A DNA stretch of 64,000 bases from Spiroplasma attinicola (GCF_023509825.1 NZ_JAKQXY010000001.1:124001-188000), one strand, 5' to 3'; counted from the stretch's first letter, positions 11,004-23,045 are shown. Notes: generated from the sequence alone by a model not told the origin. Made by a program: numbers and translations.

Positions 11004-13148
11004 CTATTTTATTTTGATTGTAAAGTAAACTGTTGCTTGATTGCGAACAGCAATACCACCTATGATTCCTTGTGGCTTAATTAAAGCACTAGTATGGCTA
11101 GGATTGATTTCAATACTTATCGCACTAGCTATTGTTCCAGAATCAACTGGCAATGGACCAGCAAGATCAACAATTTTATTAACAATAGCAGCTTGAATTA
11201 CACTTATAGTATCTTCAGTAACTTCAAGATCACCGGCATCATAACCATCAAATTTTTTCAAATCAAGCGGAATAGCAATTTGTCCTAAACTAATTGTAAT
11301 TGAACCTTGATATTCACTATCAGGCTTAGCACTAATTGTTAATGAACCATCTTTATTATATTTTGAATTAATGAAATTAGTAACTTCAACACTATTTCTT
11401 AAATCAGGAATGTTTGAATTTGCACTTAAAAATGCTTCAAATGCCTTATCTTCAACAATAAAGATATCATTTAAAGAAGTTACAAGATTAAGATCATTTA
11501 AATCGGTCTTAATCATTTCCCCTGTGAAATTAAAATTTACACTACCATAATATTTACCATTAGTTTTAGCTTTAATTGCTAATGTTCCACCATTATTATT
11601 TTTAGTAATAGTACCAATTTCAACATTATCTTTCAAATCAGGATATTTTTCTTGATTAAGTTTAATAAATTGATCAAAAATATCGCTTTGTTTTACTGCT
11701 TTGTCAAAATTATATGAAACAACTAAATCTAAATCTACTAAATCTTGCTGTGGAATTTTATTAATAGTTACTCCAACGCTACCAACATACTTATTATCAA
11801 TGTCTGTTCTAGCAATGATTACTAACTTACCAGCCGTATTATAAGTTGGCAAAGTGAATAAACCAACTTGAACATAATCGCTTAAATTTGATGTTTGATT
11901 ATTTGCTAGAAAAGCAGCAAAGGCATCATCTTGATTTGTAACAGAATCTGTAATCATAAGATTAAGGTCAAGAGTATTTAAATTTGTTTGGCCAAGAGAA
12001 TTAATTACTATGATTACTTTACCACTATATTTACCAGTTGCTGTTGCAGCAATTGTTAGCGAACCAGTTTTTGTATAACCTGGTGCTGTAATTATTAATG
12101 AAACATTTGCTCTTAAATCACTAGCATCTTGATCTTGATTATTTGCCATAAAAGCATTTCATGCATCAGCTTCTGACATATTTTCAAAACCATTAATACT
12201 ATCTGTATTTAAATTTAATTCATCAATATTTTTTTGTCCTCATCTACTAATAACTAATTCAATTGTTCCAAAATACTTACCAGTTTTGTTAACATTAATT
12301 GTTAATAAACCCGTTCTTTCATACTTTGGTGGAATAAATGATAAATCAACATTTTTTGCTAAATCAGAAAGATCTAGATTTTGATTATTACTGATAAAAG
12401 CAGCCAATGCATCGCTTGCTTTCATATTTTCAGTACCTAAAATAATTGAATCATCAAGAGTACTCAAATCTGTTCCTTTAATATTATCAATAGTTATTGA
12501 TATATTTCCGGTATATTTAGCATTTGCCTTAGCAATAATCGTTAATGAACCTGACATTGTATAACTTGGTTCAATAAATAATAAATCAACATTTTTTGCT
12601 AAATCTTTAATATTTTGATTATTTGCTAAAAAAGCATTAAAAGCATCATCTTGTGTCATCCCAATAACACCATTAATAGCAGTAGTATCAAGAGTAGTTA
12701 AAGCTATTTGTTGTCAAGCAGGGAAATTAATTCTTAATGTTCCTTGATATTTTCCAGTACCACTAATTTCAACTCAACCAGAACTTCCTCAATCTGGTAA
12801 AACATATGAATTAATTTTAATATCTTTACCATTTCTTAAATCACTAGCAGCATCTTGATTATCTTGTAAAAATTGATCAATTAATTGATTCACATCTGAA
12901 ATTGTCGTATCGGGTGATAAATCAATTGTCGTCTTAAGTCCAAGATCGCTTAAATTTTTCTTTGCAACAAGAACATTTTGATGATGCTCTATTGTTCCTA
13001 AACCTACTCCTAATCCAACACTTAATCCAATTGTGACAATTCCCAAGGCAGTAGCATAAAGTTTTCAGTTTTTTATATATTGTTTTTTGGTTGTTCTTGC
13101 TTTTGTTCCTTGTAAAGGTATTTCTTCTTTTGTTAAATCTTCAGCCAT
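11004..13148 (-). CDS. Repeat-built surface protein 3 (membrane-anchored)
   Basis: A 714-aa third paralog. The cytoplasmic head MAEDLTKEEIPLQG is followed by the same span (IVTIGLSVGLGVGLG). The first exterior unit (KKNLSDLGLKTTIDLSPDTT) is nearly identical to that of surface protein 2 at both DNA and protein level. Later units are more divergent, including one with NMSEADAWNAFMANNQDQD that is also found in protein 2 (NMSKETAFAAFMANNQDQD). The C-terminal unit ends NQATVYFTIKIK. It is the first gene of a probable two-gene transcript (3 then 2). Confidence 0.85.
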
Positions 13149-13176
13149 TTCCTTTTACCTCTTTCATTTTTAAATT

Positions 13177-13205
13177 ATTATAGCATTTTCGGGCGAGCGA
13201 ATGGA
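13177..13205 (-). promoter_or_regulatory. Promoter region for surface proteins 3 and 2
   Basis: TATAAT on the minus strand (13177-13182) lies about 30 bp before the start. Upstream sequence contains an unusually GC-rich patch (TTCGCTCGCCCGAAAATGC) for this genome, so the -35 is unclear. Sequence beyond it (TCAAGAGTTTTTATAAATATTC) matches the block upstream of surface protein 1. Confidence 0.5.
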
Positions 13206-13230
13206 ATATTTATAAAAACTCTTGATAATA

Positions 13231-13292
13231 AAAAACATCTCAGTTTTAGTTTACACAAATTTTTGATGTTTGTGTCTAATTATACTGAGATG
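13231..13292 (-). terminator. Intrinsic terminator of the rpsP-rbgA operon
   Basis: Outer stem CATCTCAGT / ACTGAGATG and an inner stem ACACAAA / TTTGTGT form a long hairpin followed on the minus strand by TTTTTTATT, immediately after the rbgA stop. Confidence 0.75.
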
Positions 13293-13295
13293 GCA

Positions 13296-14168
13296 TTAAT
13301 TTGGTTTTTCAAAGGAAATTAATCCTAACTTACCAACTTGTAAATCATGAATTAATAAATTCATTGCACGATGAATATTACATTGATCATCCATTAACTT
13401 TAAATGATATTTTTCTGCTAATTTTTGATAGTAGTTTAACAAAGTTTCATTAGAAATATTTTTATTATCAAAAGGAATTTGATAAAAGTTTAATAAATTA
13501 TTAGGATAATTTATCATTAGAAATTTTAAAAGATAACTAGCAATTTCTTCTAAAAATAAATGTTTTGCTGGTAATGATTTAATTAATGATAAAACTAATT
13601 TTGTATCATCATTCGCAATTTTTGGAGCTAAAATTCCAGGACTATCTAATAAATCAATCATATGATTTAATCTAATTCATTGTTGACCACGAGTAACACC
13701 AGGACAATCAGCTGCTTTTACTACTTTTCTTTGTAATAAATTATTAATAATAGTTGATTTACCAACATTTGGTAAACCTAAAATTAAAACTCTAATTTGA
13801 GGATTTTTAATTCCTTTAGCAATTTGTTGCTTAATTTTATCACCATAAACTAAATTAATTTCATCAATTAATTGTGGTTTAATCTTTTTTGTTAATGATT
13901 CTGTTAATAAAACATTAATATTATTTGCTTGGAAATATTTAACTCAACTTTCAGTAACTACTGGATCAGCCAAATCTGCTTTATTTAAAACAACAATTCT
14001 TTTTTTATTTTTAATTAAATTTTCTAATGTTTTACTTTGACAAGCAATTGGTGCTCTAGCGTCCAATACTTCTACTACAACATCAATTACTGGTAATTTT
14101 GTTTCAATTGCTCTCATAGCCTTCATCATATGGCCTGGGAATCATTGTAACTGTTTTTCTTGTTCCAT
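13296..14168 (-). CDS. rbgA: Ribosome biogenesis GTPase A
   Basis: A 290-aa circularly permuted GTPase that acts in late assembly of the 50S subunit. The permuted motif order is visible: G4 NKAD (after RIVVLNKADLADP, about residue 60), then G1 GLPNVGKST (about residue 128), then G3 DSPG (MIDLLDSPGIL). The N-terminal MEQEKQLQWFPGHMMKAMR is the conserved YlqF/RbgA start. AAAGGAT is upstream of the ATG. It closes the ribosomal/tRNA-modification operon, as is common in Firmicutes and Mollicutes. Confidence 0.95.
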
Positions 14169-14192
14169 TTCTATCTATCCTTTGATAAATGT

Positions 14193-14218
14193 AATTAGCA
14201 CCTTAATCGGTGCTAATT
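14193..14218 (-). terminator. Hairpin between rplS and rbgA
   Basis: A 10-bp perfect stem AATTAGCACC / GGTGCTAATT with a 6-base loop. The T-run after it on the minus strand is short, so it may be a partial terminator or a processing site that tunes rbgA relative to the ribosomal genes. Confidence 0.5.
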
Positions 14219-14230
14219 ATTATATCACTT

Positions 14231-14602
14231 TTAACTATTCTTAGTATTAAGATTAGCTTTAATCTTTTTCTTTAACGCTTTTGTTCCTAAATTACGTAAA
14301 TAAAAAGGTTTTGATTGTCTTATTTGTCCTGTTGCAACTACTTCAATATTTTTAATTAATGGTGAATGTAAAGGAAATGTCTTTTCTACACCTTTTCCCT
14401 TAACTCCTTTTCTAACAATAATATTTTTATTAATTGTTGAACCTTTGATACTAATAACAATTCCTTGAAAAACTTGTATTCTTTCTTTTTCTTTTTCATT
14501 ACTAATAACTCAAGTAATTTTAACTGTATCTCCAGTACGGAATTTTGGGATATTAAGATTTAGTTGGCTTTGATTTACTTTTGCCATAATTTGATTTTCC
14601 AT
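14231..14602 (-). CDS. rplS: 50S ribosomal protein L19
   Basis: A 123-aa ribosomal protein L19 at the 30S-50S interface. Family motifs include FRTGDTVKITWVI, RIQVFQGIVISIKG, TINKNIIVRKGVKGKGVEKTFPLHSP and GQIRQSKPFYLRNLGTKALKKKI. The ATG at 14602 is preferred over the one at 14587 because AGGAG precedes it. It overlaps the 3' end of trmD by 50 bp. Confidence 0.96.
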
Positions 14603-15365
14603 TTTCAATTCTCCTTTCTTTGTCTTCTTGCTTTGTTTCAGCGAGATATTCTTCAATAATTTTTGCTTCTTCTTTTGTTAATTGATGTTGATTAAACAAA
14701 TCAATTCTTTTTTTATATGTATTAATTAATGCTTGTTTTTTACGATATAAAGCAATTTCTTTATGATTGCCACTAAGTAGTACTTCTGGTACTTTCATAT
14801 CATAGACAACTTCAGGTCTAGTATATGTTGGATAATCTAATAAGTTATCGGTATGTGACTCACTAGTAATTGATTCACTATTAAGAACACCTTTAACTAA
14901 TCTTGCAATACTATCAACTAAAATCATCACTGGCACTTCACCACCAGTAAGAACATAATTACCAATTGAAATTTCTTGATCAACAAACTTACTAATTCGT
15001 TCATCAATACCCTCATAGTGACCACAAATAAAAATATAATTGTTATCAACTTGAGCATAATTGAATGCTTGTTCTTGAGTTCATAATTGACCTTGTGGTG
15101 TTAATAAAATAACTTTAGCATTTGGAGTTTTGCTTTTAGCATTTTCAATTGCTTTAATTACTGGCAAAGCCTTTAAAACCATACCAGGTCCGCCACCATA
15201 AGGATAATCATCAACTTGTTTATTTTTATCAGTACTGAAATCACGAATATCAATAAGTTCAATCACAATTTTTTGTTCTTTAATTGCTTTTTTGATAATT
15301 GAAGTATTAACAAAATCATTAAATGCTTCTGGGAATAAAGTTAAAATTGTAAATTTTTTACTCAT
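14553..15365 (-). CDS. trmD: tRNA (guanine-N1)-methyltransferase
   Basis: Methylates G37 of tRNAs with SAM, preventing frameshifts. The 270-aa SPOUT-fold protein shows FTILTLFPEAF, the DDYPYGGGPGMVLK loop, ICGHYEGIDERI and IGNYVLTGGEVPVMILVDSI (the trefoil knot). The hydrophilic Lys-rich tail beyond about residue 245 (ENGKSNYGKSKSKPTKS) is encoded in the overlap with rplS. The start lies in the last codons of rimM, an 8-bp overlap. Confidence 0.97.
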
Positions 15366-15873
15366 AATTAAACATTCCAGAAATTAAATTAAGATAAGCA
15401 ATCTTTTTTGTTTGATCAACTTTAGTAATAAAAAACTGATTATTCGGCACATAAAAAGTTTTACCTGCTTGATTTTGAACTTGTCATAAACCAGTATGAT
15501 TATTATCAATTAAAGCCACAATTTCACCTAATACTTCTTTATCTGCATTATTAATAGCTTGATAACCAATAAGATTTTGAAATAAAAAATTAGGGTCACT
15601 CAAATTTTCTTCATCAATAATTACTAATGATTTATTTTTCATAAATAACACTGAGTCAATCTTATTATAAGTTGCAAAAGTTACTAAAAGAAAGTTTTTA
15701 TGTTGTCTTACTTTACTAATTGTTAAAGCTTGATAGTCATCATTATTTTTTAAATATACTATTTGATTTGATTTTCATTTCGTAAAATTTTGACCATAAT
15801 AATTACATAAAACTTTAACTTCACCTAAAAGACCATGAGTATTAATAATCTTAGCAATTTCTAAATATTGCAT
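15358..15873 (-). CDS. rimM: Ribosome maturation factor RimM
   Basis: A 171-aa 16S rRNA processing factor that binds the 30S head near S19. The N-terminal beta-barrel begins QYLEIAKIINTHGLLGEVKV, the family signature, and the C-terminal PRC-like barrel includes FYVPNNQFFITKVD. The start follows the khpA stop directly (TAA immediately before the ATG) and the end overlaps trmD. The position between a KH protein and trmD is the canonical order. Confidence 0.92.
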
Positions 15874-16119
15874 TTAATCCAATTCATTAATGGTAATTTT
15901 AACTTTTTGATCATTCATTTCTGCTTTAAGATTAACTAATGTTGTTAAAGCTTGAATAATCTTACCGTTCTTACCAACTAATTGTTTAAAGAATTTTTTT
16001 GGTGCTAAAATTATTATTTCAATCTCATTTTCAGTTTTATCAAGTTGACGAATTTCAATTTGATTTATTTCTTCTAATAAAATTGGGGCAATTAGTTCTT
16101 CAACAATTTTAGTATACAT
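15874..16119 (-). CDS. khpA: KH-domain RNA-binding protein KhpA
   Basis: An 81-aa single KH-domain protein. The GxxG loop is in FKQLVGKNGKIIQAL (residues about 44-58). In Firmicutes KhpA pairs with KhpB/Jag and binds many RNAs, affecting division and ribosome function. Its position between rpsP and rimM is the usual one. GGTGAG precedes the ATG. Confidence 0.9.
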   Translation of the reverse strand: MYTKIVEELIAPILLEEINQIEIRQLDKTENEIEIIILAPKKFFKQLVGKNGKIIQALTTLVNLKAEMNDQKVKITINELD

Positions 16120-16137
16120 ATCTCACCTATGGTTTAC

Positions 16138-16572
16138 TTATTTTGTTTTGGCTTTTGCAGTTGTTTTTGGTTTATCTGCTTTAGTATCTTTTGTTGATTT
16201 AGTAGTTGCAGCTACTGCTTTTGGTTTTGCTGAAACTTTTTTAGTTGCTTCAGTTTTAGTAGCACTTTTTTTACTTGGTTTTTTTGTTGCTGTTTTACTT
16301 GCTGCTTTTTTTTGCTCAATTTTTAGATTATTAAACTTTTCAAGAATTCCTTGTTTTGATAAAAGACTTCGAACAGTATCAGTAGGTTGAGCTCCTGTTA
16401 ATAAAAACTTTAAAGTTAATTCTTCATTGATTTTTACAATCTTTTTAATTGGATCATAAAATCCAAGAATATCAATATACTTACCGTTTAGTTTTGTTCT
16501 AGCATCAATTGCAACAACTCGAAAACTTGGTTGTACTGATTTTCCTGTTGGTATCAATCTTAATTTAACCAT
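16138..16572 (-). CDS. rpsP: 30S ribosomal protein S16 with long Lys/Ala tail
   Basis: Residues 1-88 are a normal S16 (MVKLRLIPTGKSVQPSFRVV, IDILGFYDP, GAQPTDTVRSLLSKQGIL). A 55-residue tail rich in Lys, Ala and Thr follows, with no predicted fold; similar basic tails occur on ribosomal proteins of mollicutes, and this one probably contacts rRNA or is disordered. First gene of the rpsP-khpA-rimM-trmD-rplS-rbgA operon, with GAGGAGG before the ATG and a strong promoter upstream. Confidence 0.95.
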   Translation of the reverse strand: MVKLRLIPTGKSVQPSFRVVAIDARTKLNGKYIDILGFYDPIKKIVKINEELTLKFLLTGAQPTDTVRSLLSKQGILEKFNNLKIEQKKAASKTATKKPSKKSATKTEATKKVSAKPKAVAATTKSTKDTKADKPKTTAKAKTK

Positions 16573-16934
16573 AGTTCCTCCTCATATATTAAATAATATA
16601 ATATTTCATCATTAACATTGTTAAAATGAATATAATAAAATATTAACTAAAAACAATCATAATGTCAAGGTATTTTACTTAACATTAACTAATAAATTGG
16701 TTTAATAAAAAGATGTTTTTGCTTACTAATAATTAATTAAAAATAATTACCAGTCTTTAAATAAATAGTGGAATAAAAACACTTTTTATGTAAAAAGACT
16801 TTAATAAAAAGTAATAATATTATAAAATTTCTAATGATATTTTTATTTCAAATTGCAATCTAAATAAATAAAAAATATTTATGTTTATTTTTTGAAAATT
16901 TAATAATTCAAATTCTTACTTAGGGGGTAGATTT
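16573..16934. other. Divergent intergenic region, rpsP / unknown gene
   Basis: 362 bases without a gene. The rpsP promoter lies at 16640-16668. The rest is extremely AT-rich. A short palindrome (CTTTTTATGTAAAAAG, near 16780-16797) is visible, and a strong ribosome-binding site (AGGGGGT) precedes the plus-strand gene at 16935. I see no clear plus-strand promoter or structured RNA. Confidence 0.5.
16640..16668 (-). promoter_or_regulatory. Strong promoter for the rpsP operon
   Basis: On the minus strand: TTGACA (16663-16668), exactly 17 bases, TAATAT (16640-16645). It is the best match to the vegetative consensus in the window, about 70 bp upstream of rpsP. Confidence 0.75.
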
Positions 16935-17886
16935 ATGAATATTAACAAAACTGTTGACGAAACAATTGTTGAAAATGCAAAAACTTTATTAAAATGTTGT
17001 ACTGACTCAAGTCTTTCACTACAAGAAAAACAAAAATATACTAAATGAATTAGTTGATTTCTTGATTATCAAGATGCAATTAACATAAACAATCAAGCGA
17101 AAATTATTTTTTTAGAGCAAAAACTAAATTTAAATTCACTTCCGATTTATTATCAAAATGCTTTACAAGAATTTAAAAATTGTAATTTATTTTATTGTAA
17201 AATTAATGATTTTAAAGAATTACCATCATTATTTATTAATTATTCAAATCAAACAACAATTAAAAATATTAATGATTTTATTAAAATTTTTCTTGACTCA
17301 CTTCAAAAATGCAAAGTTAAGCTAACAAATAACTTCAGTGAGAATTTTCAAATATTAATTTATACCACTCATTATCATTTAAGTTATCTTTTTTCAGATC
17401 AATTAAATCCAACTGTGACAACTCTAATTGACATTTTACAAAAAAAAGTAGTAATCGAACAAAATCAAAAACCAATCACATTATTTAACTTAATTCTAAA
17501 AGAAAATGAAATTTTTTTTAATGAAATTCAAGAAATTCAATTAATAAATTTCATTTTTCAACTTGAAGAAATTTTTGAAACTACACAACAAAGTAATCTC
17601 CTTAATTCAAAAATTAAGCAATTAATTTTCAATCAACCAAAGAAACTGAAAATTAGTATGAATAATGTACTAACAGAAAATAATATTAAGTTATATGATG
17701 AAATTTGAAAAAATAATTTAATTGATGAAAAAAAAAGTAAGTTATTAATGCATCTTTTTGCATATGAAACTTACTTTCTTCAAGGACATAATCATCATCA
17801 AATTTATGAAGATTTAGTTTTAAAAAAAATTATTGATGAAGATAAGTATTGAACTATTCTTCATCAATATAAAAGTAAAAATGAAA

Positions 17887-17897
<11 letters not shown>
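16935..17897 (+). CDS. Hypothetical soluble protein
   Basis: A 320-aa protein I do not recognise. It starts MNINKTVDETIVENAKTLLK after an unusually good ribosome-binding site (AGGGGGT). It is rich in Asn, Leu, Ile and Phe, has no clear membrane span or signal peptide and reads as a largely helical cytoplasmic protein. It uses a few UGA-Trp codons (for example KYTKWISWFLDYQ near residue 40). It converges on lpd and the two 3' ends overlap by 11 bp with no terminator between them. Confidence 0.7.
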
Positions 17898-19374
<1,477 letters not shown>

Positions 19375-19382
19375 TTAAATCT

Positions 19383-20675
19383 TTATGATAATAATAGTAA
19401 AGCAGGATTTTCTAATAAATATTTAATTCTTTGCATAAAGTTTCCTGCTGGAGCGCCATCAACAACACGATGATCAATTGAAATTGAAAATGGGAAAAAA
19501 TTATGAAAAACAATATTATCATTAATAAGCACTGCTTTTGCTTCAAGAATACCAATTCCTAAAATTGCAACTTCAGGATAATTAATAATTGGTGTACCAT
19601 ATTTTAAACCTGCTGAACCAAAGTTAGTAATTGTAAAAGTTCCACCTTGCATTTCTGAAGCATTCAAAGTACCTGTACGAGCTTTTTGTGCTAAATCATT
19701 AACTTGTTTCGCAATTTCAAGAACTGATAACTTATCAGCATTCTTAATAACAGGAACAAGTAATCCTTTATCAGTATCAGCAGCCATTCCAATGTTATAG
19801 TATTTCTTAATTAGCAGTTCATTATCTTTTAAATTAAGCGTTGAGTTTAAAAATTTAAAACGATCTTCACTTAAAGCTTTAGCAACAGCTTTAATAAAAA
19901 ATGGCATAAATGTTAATTTAATTGCCCCATTTTCTGGTTTAATTGCTTCATCTTTTAAAATTGCTCGTAAATTAATCAAATTAGTTGCATCAACATCAAT
20001 CATTAAACTAACATGAGGAGCAGTATATTTTGAAACCGCCATATGATTAGCAATTGCTTTACGAATTGGTGATAAAGGTAAATGATCAATTGCTCCAAAA
20101 CTTTCAAGTTTTGCAACATTGATGGCATCAGCACCAGATGTAACATTGCCTTTATTTACTGCTTGATTAACATTTGTTGTTTGTTTATTTGCAGTAAGAT
20201 GAGCATCTTCAATATTTACTCTTAGAACTCGACCATTTGGTCCCGTTCCTCTAATTGTTGCAATATCAATACCCAAATCACGAGCAACCTTTCTTGCAAC
20301 TGGTGATGCTAGAACAATCTTATTAAATTTTTGTGCTAAAACTTCACCTGCCTCTTGATGAGCTTCTACTTTTTTGTCCAGTTTTGTAACTACATCTTTT
20401 GCTACTTTCAATAATTCAGAGTGGTGCTTAGTTTGAACTTCTAAATCATTAGAAAATTCAATAATAATATCTCCTGTTTTAATTGCATCACCTGCTGCAA
20501 AATTAATTTTGGAAATTATTCCATCATACGGTGAAGTAATTGTATCAGCAGCTTTGTCAGCTTCAATATCAAAAAGATTATCACCTTTTTTTAAGGCTTG
20601 ACCAACTTTAACATGAAGTGAACTAAGAGTAACTTCATCAACCCCGTCCATTCCAGCAAATTTAAATTCTGTCAT
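19383..20675 (-). CDS. pdhC: Pyruvate dehydrogenase E2, dihydrolipoamide acetyltransferase
   Basis: Transfers acetyl groups to CoA. Domains in order: one lipoyl domain (lipoyl Lys in DIEADKAAD, about residue 42), a linker, an E1/E3-binding domain (ASPVARKVARDLGIDIATI, GTGPNGRVLRVN) and the catalytic domain ending with IDHRVVDGAPAGNF, which carries the active-site His. I use the ATG at 20675 (MTEFKFAGMDG) rather than 20693 because GGGGAGA lies about 10 bases before the former, inside the longer reading. 430 aa. Confidence 0.96.
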   Translation of the reverse strand: MTEFKFAGMDGVDEVTLSSLHVKVGQALKKGDNLFDIEADKAADTITSPYDGIISKINFAAGDAIKTGDIIIEFSNDLEVQTKHHSELLKVAKDVVTKLDKKVEAHQEAGEVLAQKFNKIVLASPVARKVARDLGIDIATIRGTGPNGRVLRVNIEDAHLTANKQTTNVNQAVNKGNVTSGADAINVAKLESFGAIDHLPLSPIRKAIANHMAVSKYTAPHVSLMIDVDATNLINLRAILKDEAIKPENGAIKLTFMPFFIKAVAKALSEDRFKFLNSTLNLKDNELLIKKYYNIGMAADTDKGLLVPVIKNADKLSVLEIAKQVNDLAQKARTGTLNASEMQGGTFTITNFGSAGLKYGTPIINYPEVAILGIGILEAKAVLINDNIVFHNFFPFSISIDHRVVDGAPAGNFMQRIKYLLENPALLLLS

Positions 20676-20701
20676 AGTTATTTTTCTCCCCATTTTCTAT
20701 A

Positions 20702-21739
20702 TTAAATTGGATATTCCAACATTGTTTTTGCTTGAGTAATAATTTTATCTGGATCAACAATAAATCACTTTTCTCCTTGAGACAAAGGAACAGTAACGTC
20801 ATAACCAGCAACACGAGCAGGTGGACATTTTAAATACTCAAAACATTTTTCATTAATTGTAGTAATAATTTCTGAAGCAACAGAGAACGATTTTACTGCT
20901 TCTTGAACAACTAGAAGGCGACCAGTTCTCTTAACTGAAGCAACAACAGTTTCTTGATCTCATGGATGTAAAGTTTGTAAATCAATTAACTCAACTTTAA
21001 AGTTCTTTGCTTCTAACATCTTTACAGCATATTCACAATCATAAACTTTTGAACCATAAGTAACAATTGTTAAATCAGGATCTGAAGTTTCATCGTATGA
21101 TTTCAAAACTTTTGCCTTACCTAATTGTGCTACTTCATAAGCATCACTAACTTCTTCTTGAACATTATAACGATACTTATTACTTACATAAGTATTAAAA
21201 TAAGTTCCTAAACATTCTAAAAATATCACTGGATCATTATCTTCAATCGCTGCTAATAATAATTTTTTAGTATCACTTGGTTTTGAAGTCATAACAACTT
21301 TTAAACCAGGAATATGACATAACAAAGCTTCAATTGCTTCAGAGTGATGTTCTAAAGCACCATTGGCACCATTATTTCAATCATAAGAAGGCATTCTCAC
21401 AACTAATGGACAATAATAACGACCACGAGAACGATTACGCATTCTTGCTGCGTGAGCTAACAACTGATTAAAAGCAAGAAAGGCAAAGCCTGAAAATTGC
21501 ATTTCAATAACTGGTCTTAAACCATTAATACTAGCACCAACAGCACTACCAGCAATTACTGCTTCAGCAATTGGAGCATCAAAACATCTTTCAACACCAA
21601 ATTTCTTTTGTAAACCTCTTGTCGCACGGAAAACACCACCAACGTTACCAACATCTTCACCATATACAATAACATTATTATGCTTTTTCATCGCTAATTC
21701 TAATGCTAAGCTAATTGCTTGTGTGTTGTTTCGTTTCAT
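20702..21739 (-). CDS. pdhB: Pyruvate dehydrogenase E1 beta subunit
   Basis: A 345-aa partner of PdhA in thiamine-diphosphate-dependent decarboxylation of pyruvate. Motifs: NVIVYGEDVGNVGGVFRATR with the TPP-contacting Glu, FDAPIAEAVIAGSAVGASI, GALEHHSEAIEALL and DLQTLHPWDQETVV near the C-terminus. GGAAGTGAG precedes the ATG, which lies 34 bp inside the pdhA reading frame. Confidence 0.97.
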
Positions 21740-22905
21740 AGATTACTCACTTCCTTTTCTGTTTCATTAAAAAATTCTTTTGCTTGATTTTTTTGTGCTT
21801 CTAAATTTGGTGGTAACTTCTCATAAGTATAATCAAAAATCTCATCAATACTAACAGCAGCGTGTTTTTGTGCTCAAGCAATTGCATTAGTAATAGTTTT
21901 TAAATTATTATCGTGTAACGCTTGTTCTTTTTTTTCATCTCATAATTTATTTTTTACTAAATAATCTTTCATTCTAATAATTGGATCTTTTTTCAATCAT
22001 GCTTTTTCAATTTCATAATCTTTTTCAGTAAAATAATCTTTTTTAATATCAAAAGCTGAATGAGCATATTGACGATAAGTAATTGCTTCAATTAAAGAAG
22101 GTCCTTGACCTTTCTTTGCTCGTTCAATTGCAACATTAGTTGCGTGATAAACAGCAAAAAAATCATTACCATCAACACGAATATTAGGAATACCAACAGC
22201 ACTTGCTTTTTGGGCAAAAGTTGGACTCATTGTCGCTTTACTTGTTGGCGTATCTAATGATCAATGATTATTTTCAACAAAAAATACTACTGGTAATTTT
22301 TGAATTGCTGCAAAATTAAGTGCTTCATAAAATTCACCTTCACTAGTTCCACCATCACCAATTGTTGTGAAAATAACTCCGTTACCTTTTTTATATTTTT
22401 CTGCTAAAGCAAGTCCTGCTGCATGAGAATATTGAGTAGCAATCGGAATATTGACTGGTAAAATATTAATTCCTTCAGGGATTTGACTTCCTGCTTCATT
22501 TCCTAATCAATATTGAATAATTTTTTCCATTGGATAACCAGCAGTAATTCAAGCAGCATTATTACGATACGCGGGAACTAATCAATCAATTGACTTTCTA
22601 ATATTAATTGCATAACCTACTTCAGTTGCTTCTTGACCAGATGAAGCTAAAAAATTAATTATCTTTGCTTTTACTTTTGGTTGACCATTAACTAAAACAA
22701 CATTACCTTTAGCATCTTTTTCGTAATTCATTTCCAATTGCATTTTTTCTTGCAATCTTGATAAAGTCATAAAACGATAAGCCTCAATTAAAACTTTATC
22801 ATCAATTTTTTTGACATAATTAACATATTCAGGGTTAATTACTTGCTTTTCATTTAAAATTTGAAAAACTTCTTTTTGTGGATTATCAAATTTTTCAATT
22901 CACAT
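21706..22905 (-). CDS. pdhA: Pyruvate dehydrogenase E1 alpha subunit
   Basis: A 399-aa E1 alpha subunit. The TPP-binding motif starts GDGGTSEGEFYEAL and ends at the ENNH segment; RVDGNDFFAVY and IEAITYRQYAHS are family features, the latter in the phosphorylation-loop region. The start is the ATG at 22905 (MWIEKFDNPQKEVF); GGAGG lies about 11 bases upstream, and the earlier ATG at 22914 leads to a quick stop. The C-terminus reads through UGA codons (EVSNLW and on) to a TAG 34 bp inside pdhB, so the two genes are translationally coupled. Confidence 0.95.
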
Positions 22906-22949
22906 TAAAATCCATACCTCCGATTATTCGCTATTAATTTAATAATTTT

Positions 22950-22955
22950 ATTATA
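22950..22955 (-). promoter_or_regulatory. -10 element of the pdh operon
   Basis: TATAAT on the minus strand, 45 bp before pdhA. The sequence 17 bases upstream (TTTATT) is a poor -35, so the promoter assignment rests on the -10. Confidence 0.45.
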
Positions 22956-23024
22956 CTTACTTATTTTCTTTAATAAAGTTAATTTTTATTTTTTTAATAA
23001 ATAATTTATTTAATTTAAAAATAA

Positions 23025-23045
23025 AAAGTGGCATTAATCCACTTT
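23025..23045 (-). terminator. Intrinsic terminator
   Basis: Stem AAAGTGG / CCACTTT with a 7-base loop, followed on the minus strand by a T-rich tract. The stop codon of the upstream pseudogene lies in the loop. Confidence 0.65.

Noticed and set aside
6140-13148. Repeated short sequences suggestive of a CRISPR array
   Set aside because: The repeats are long, degenerate and in frame within open genes, with no constant repeat and unique spacers of uniform length.
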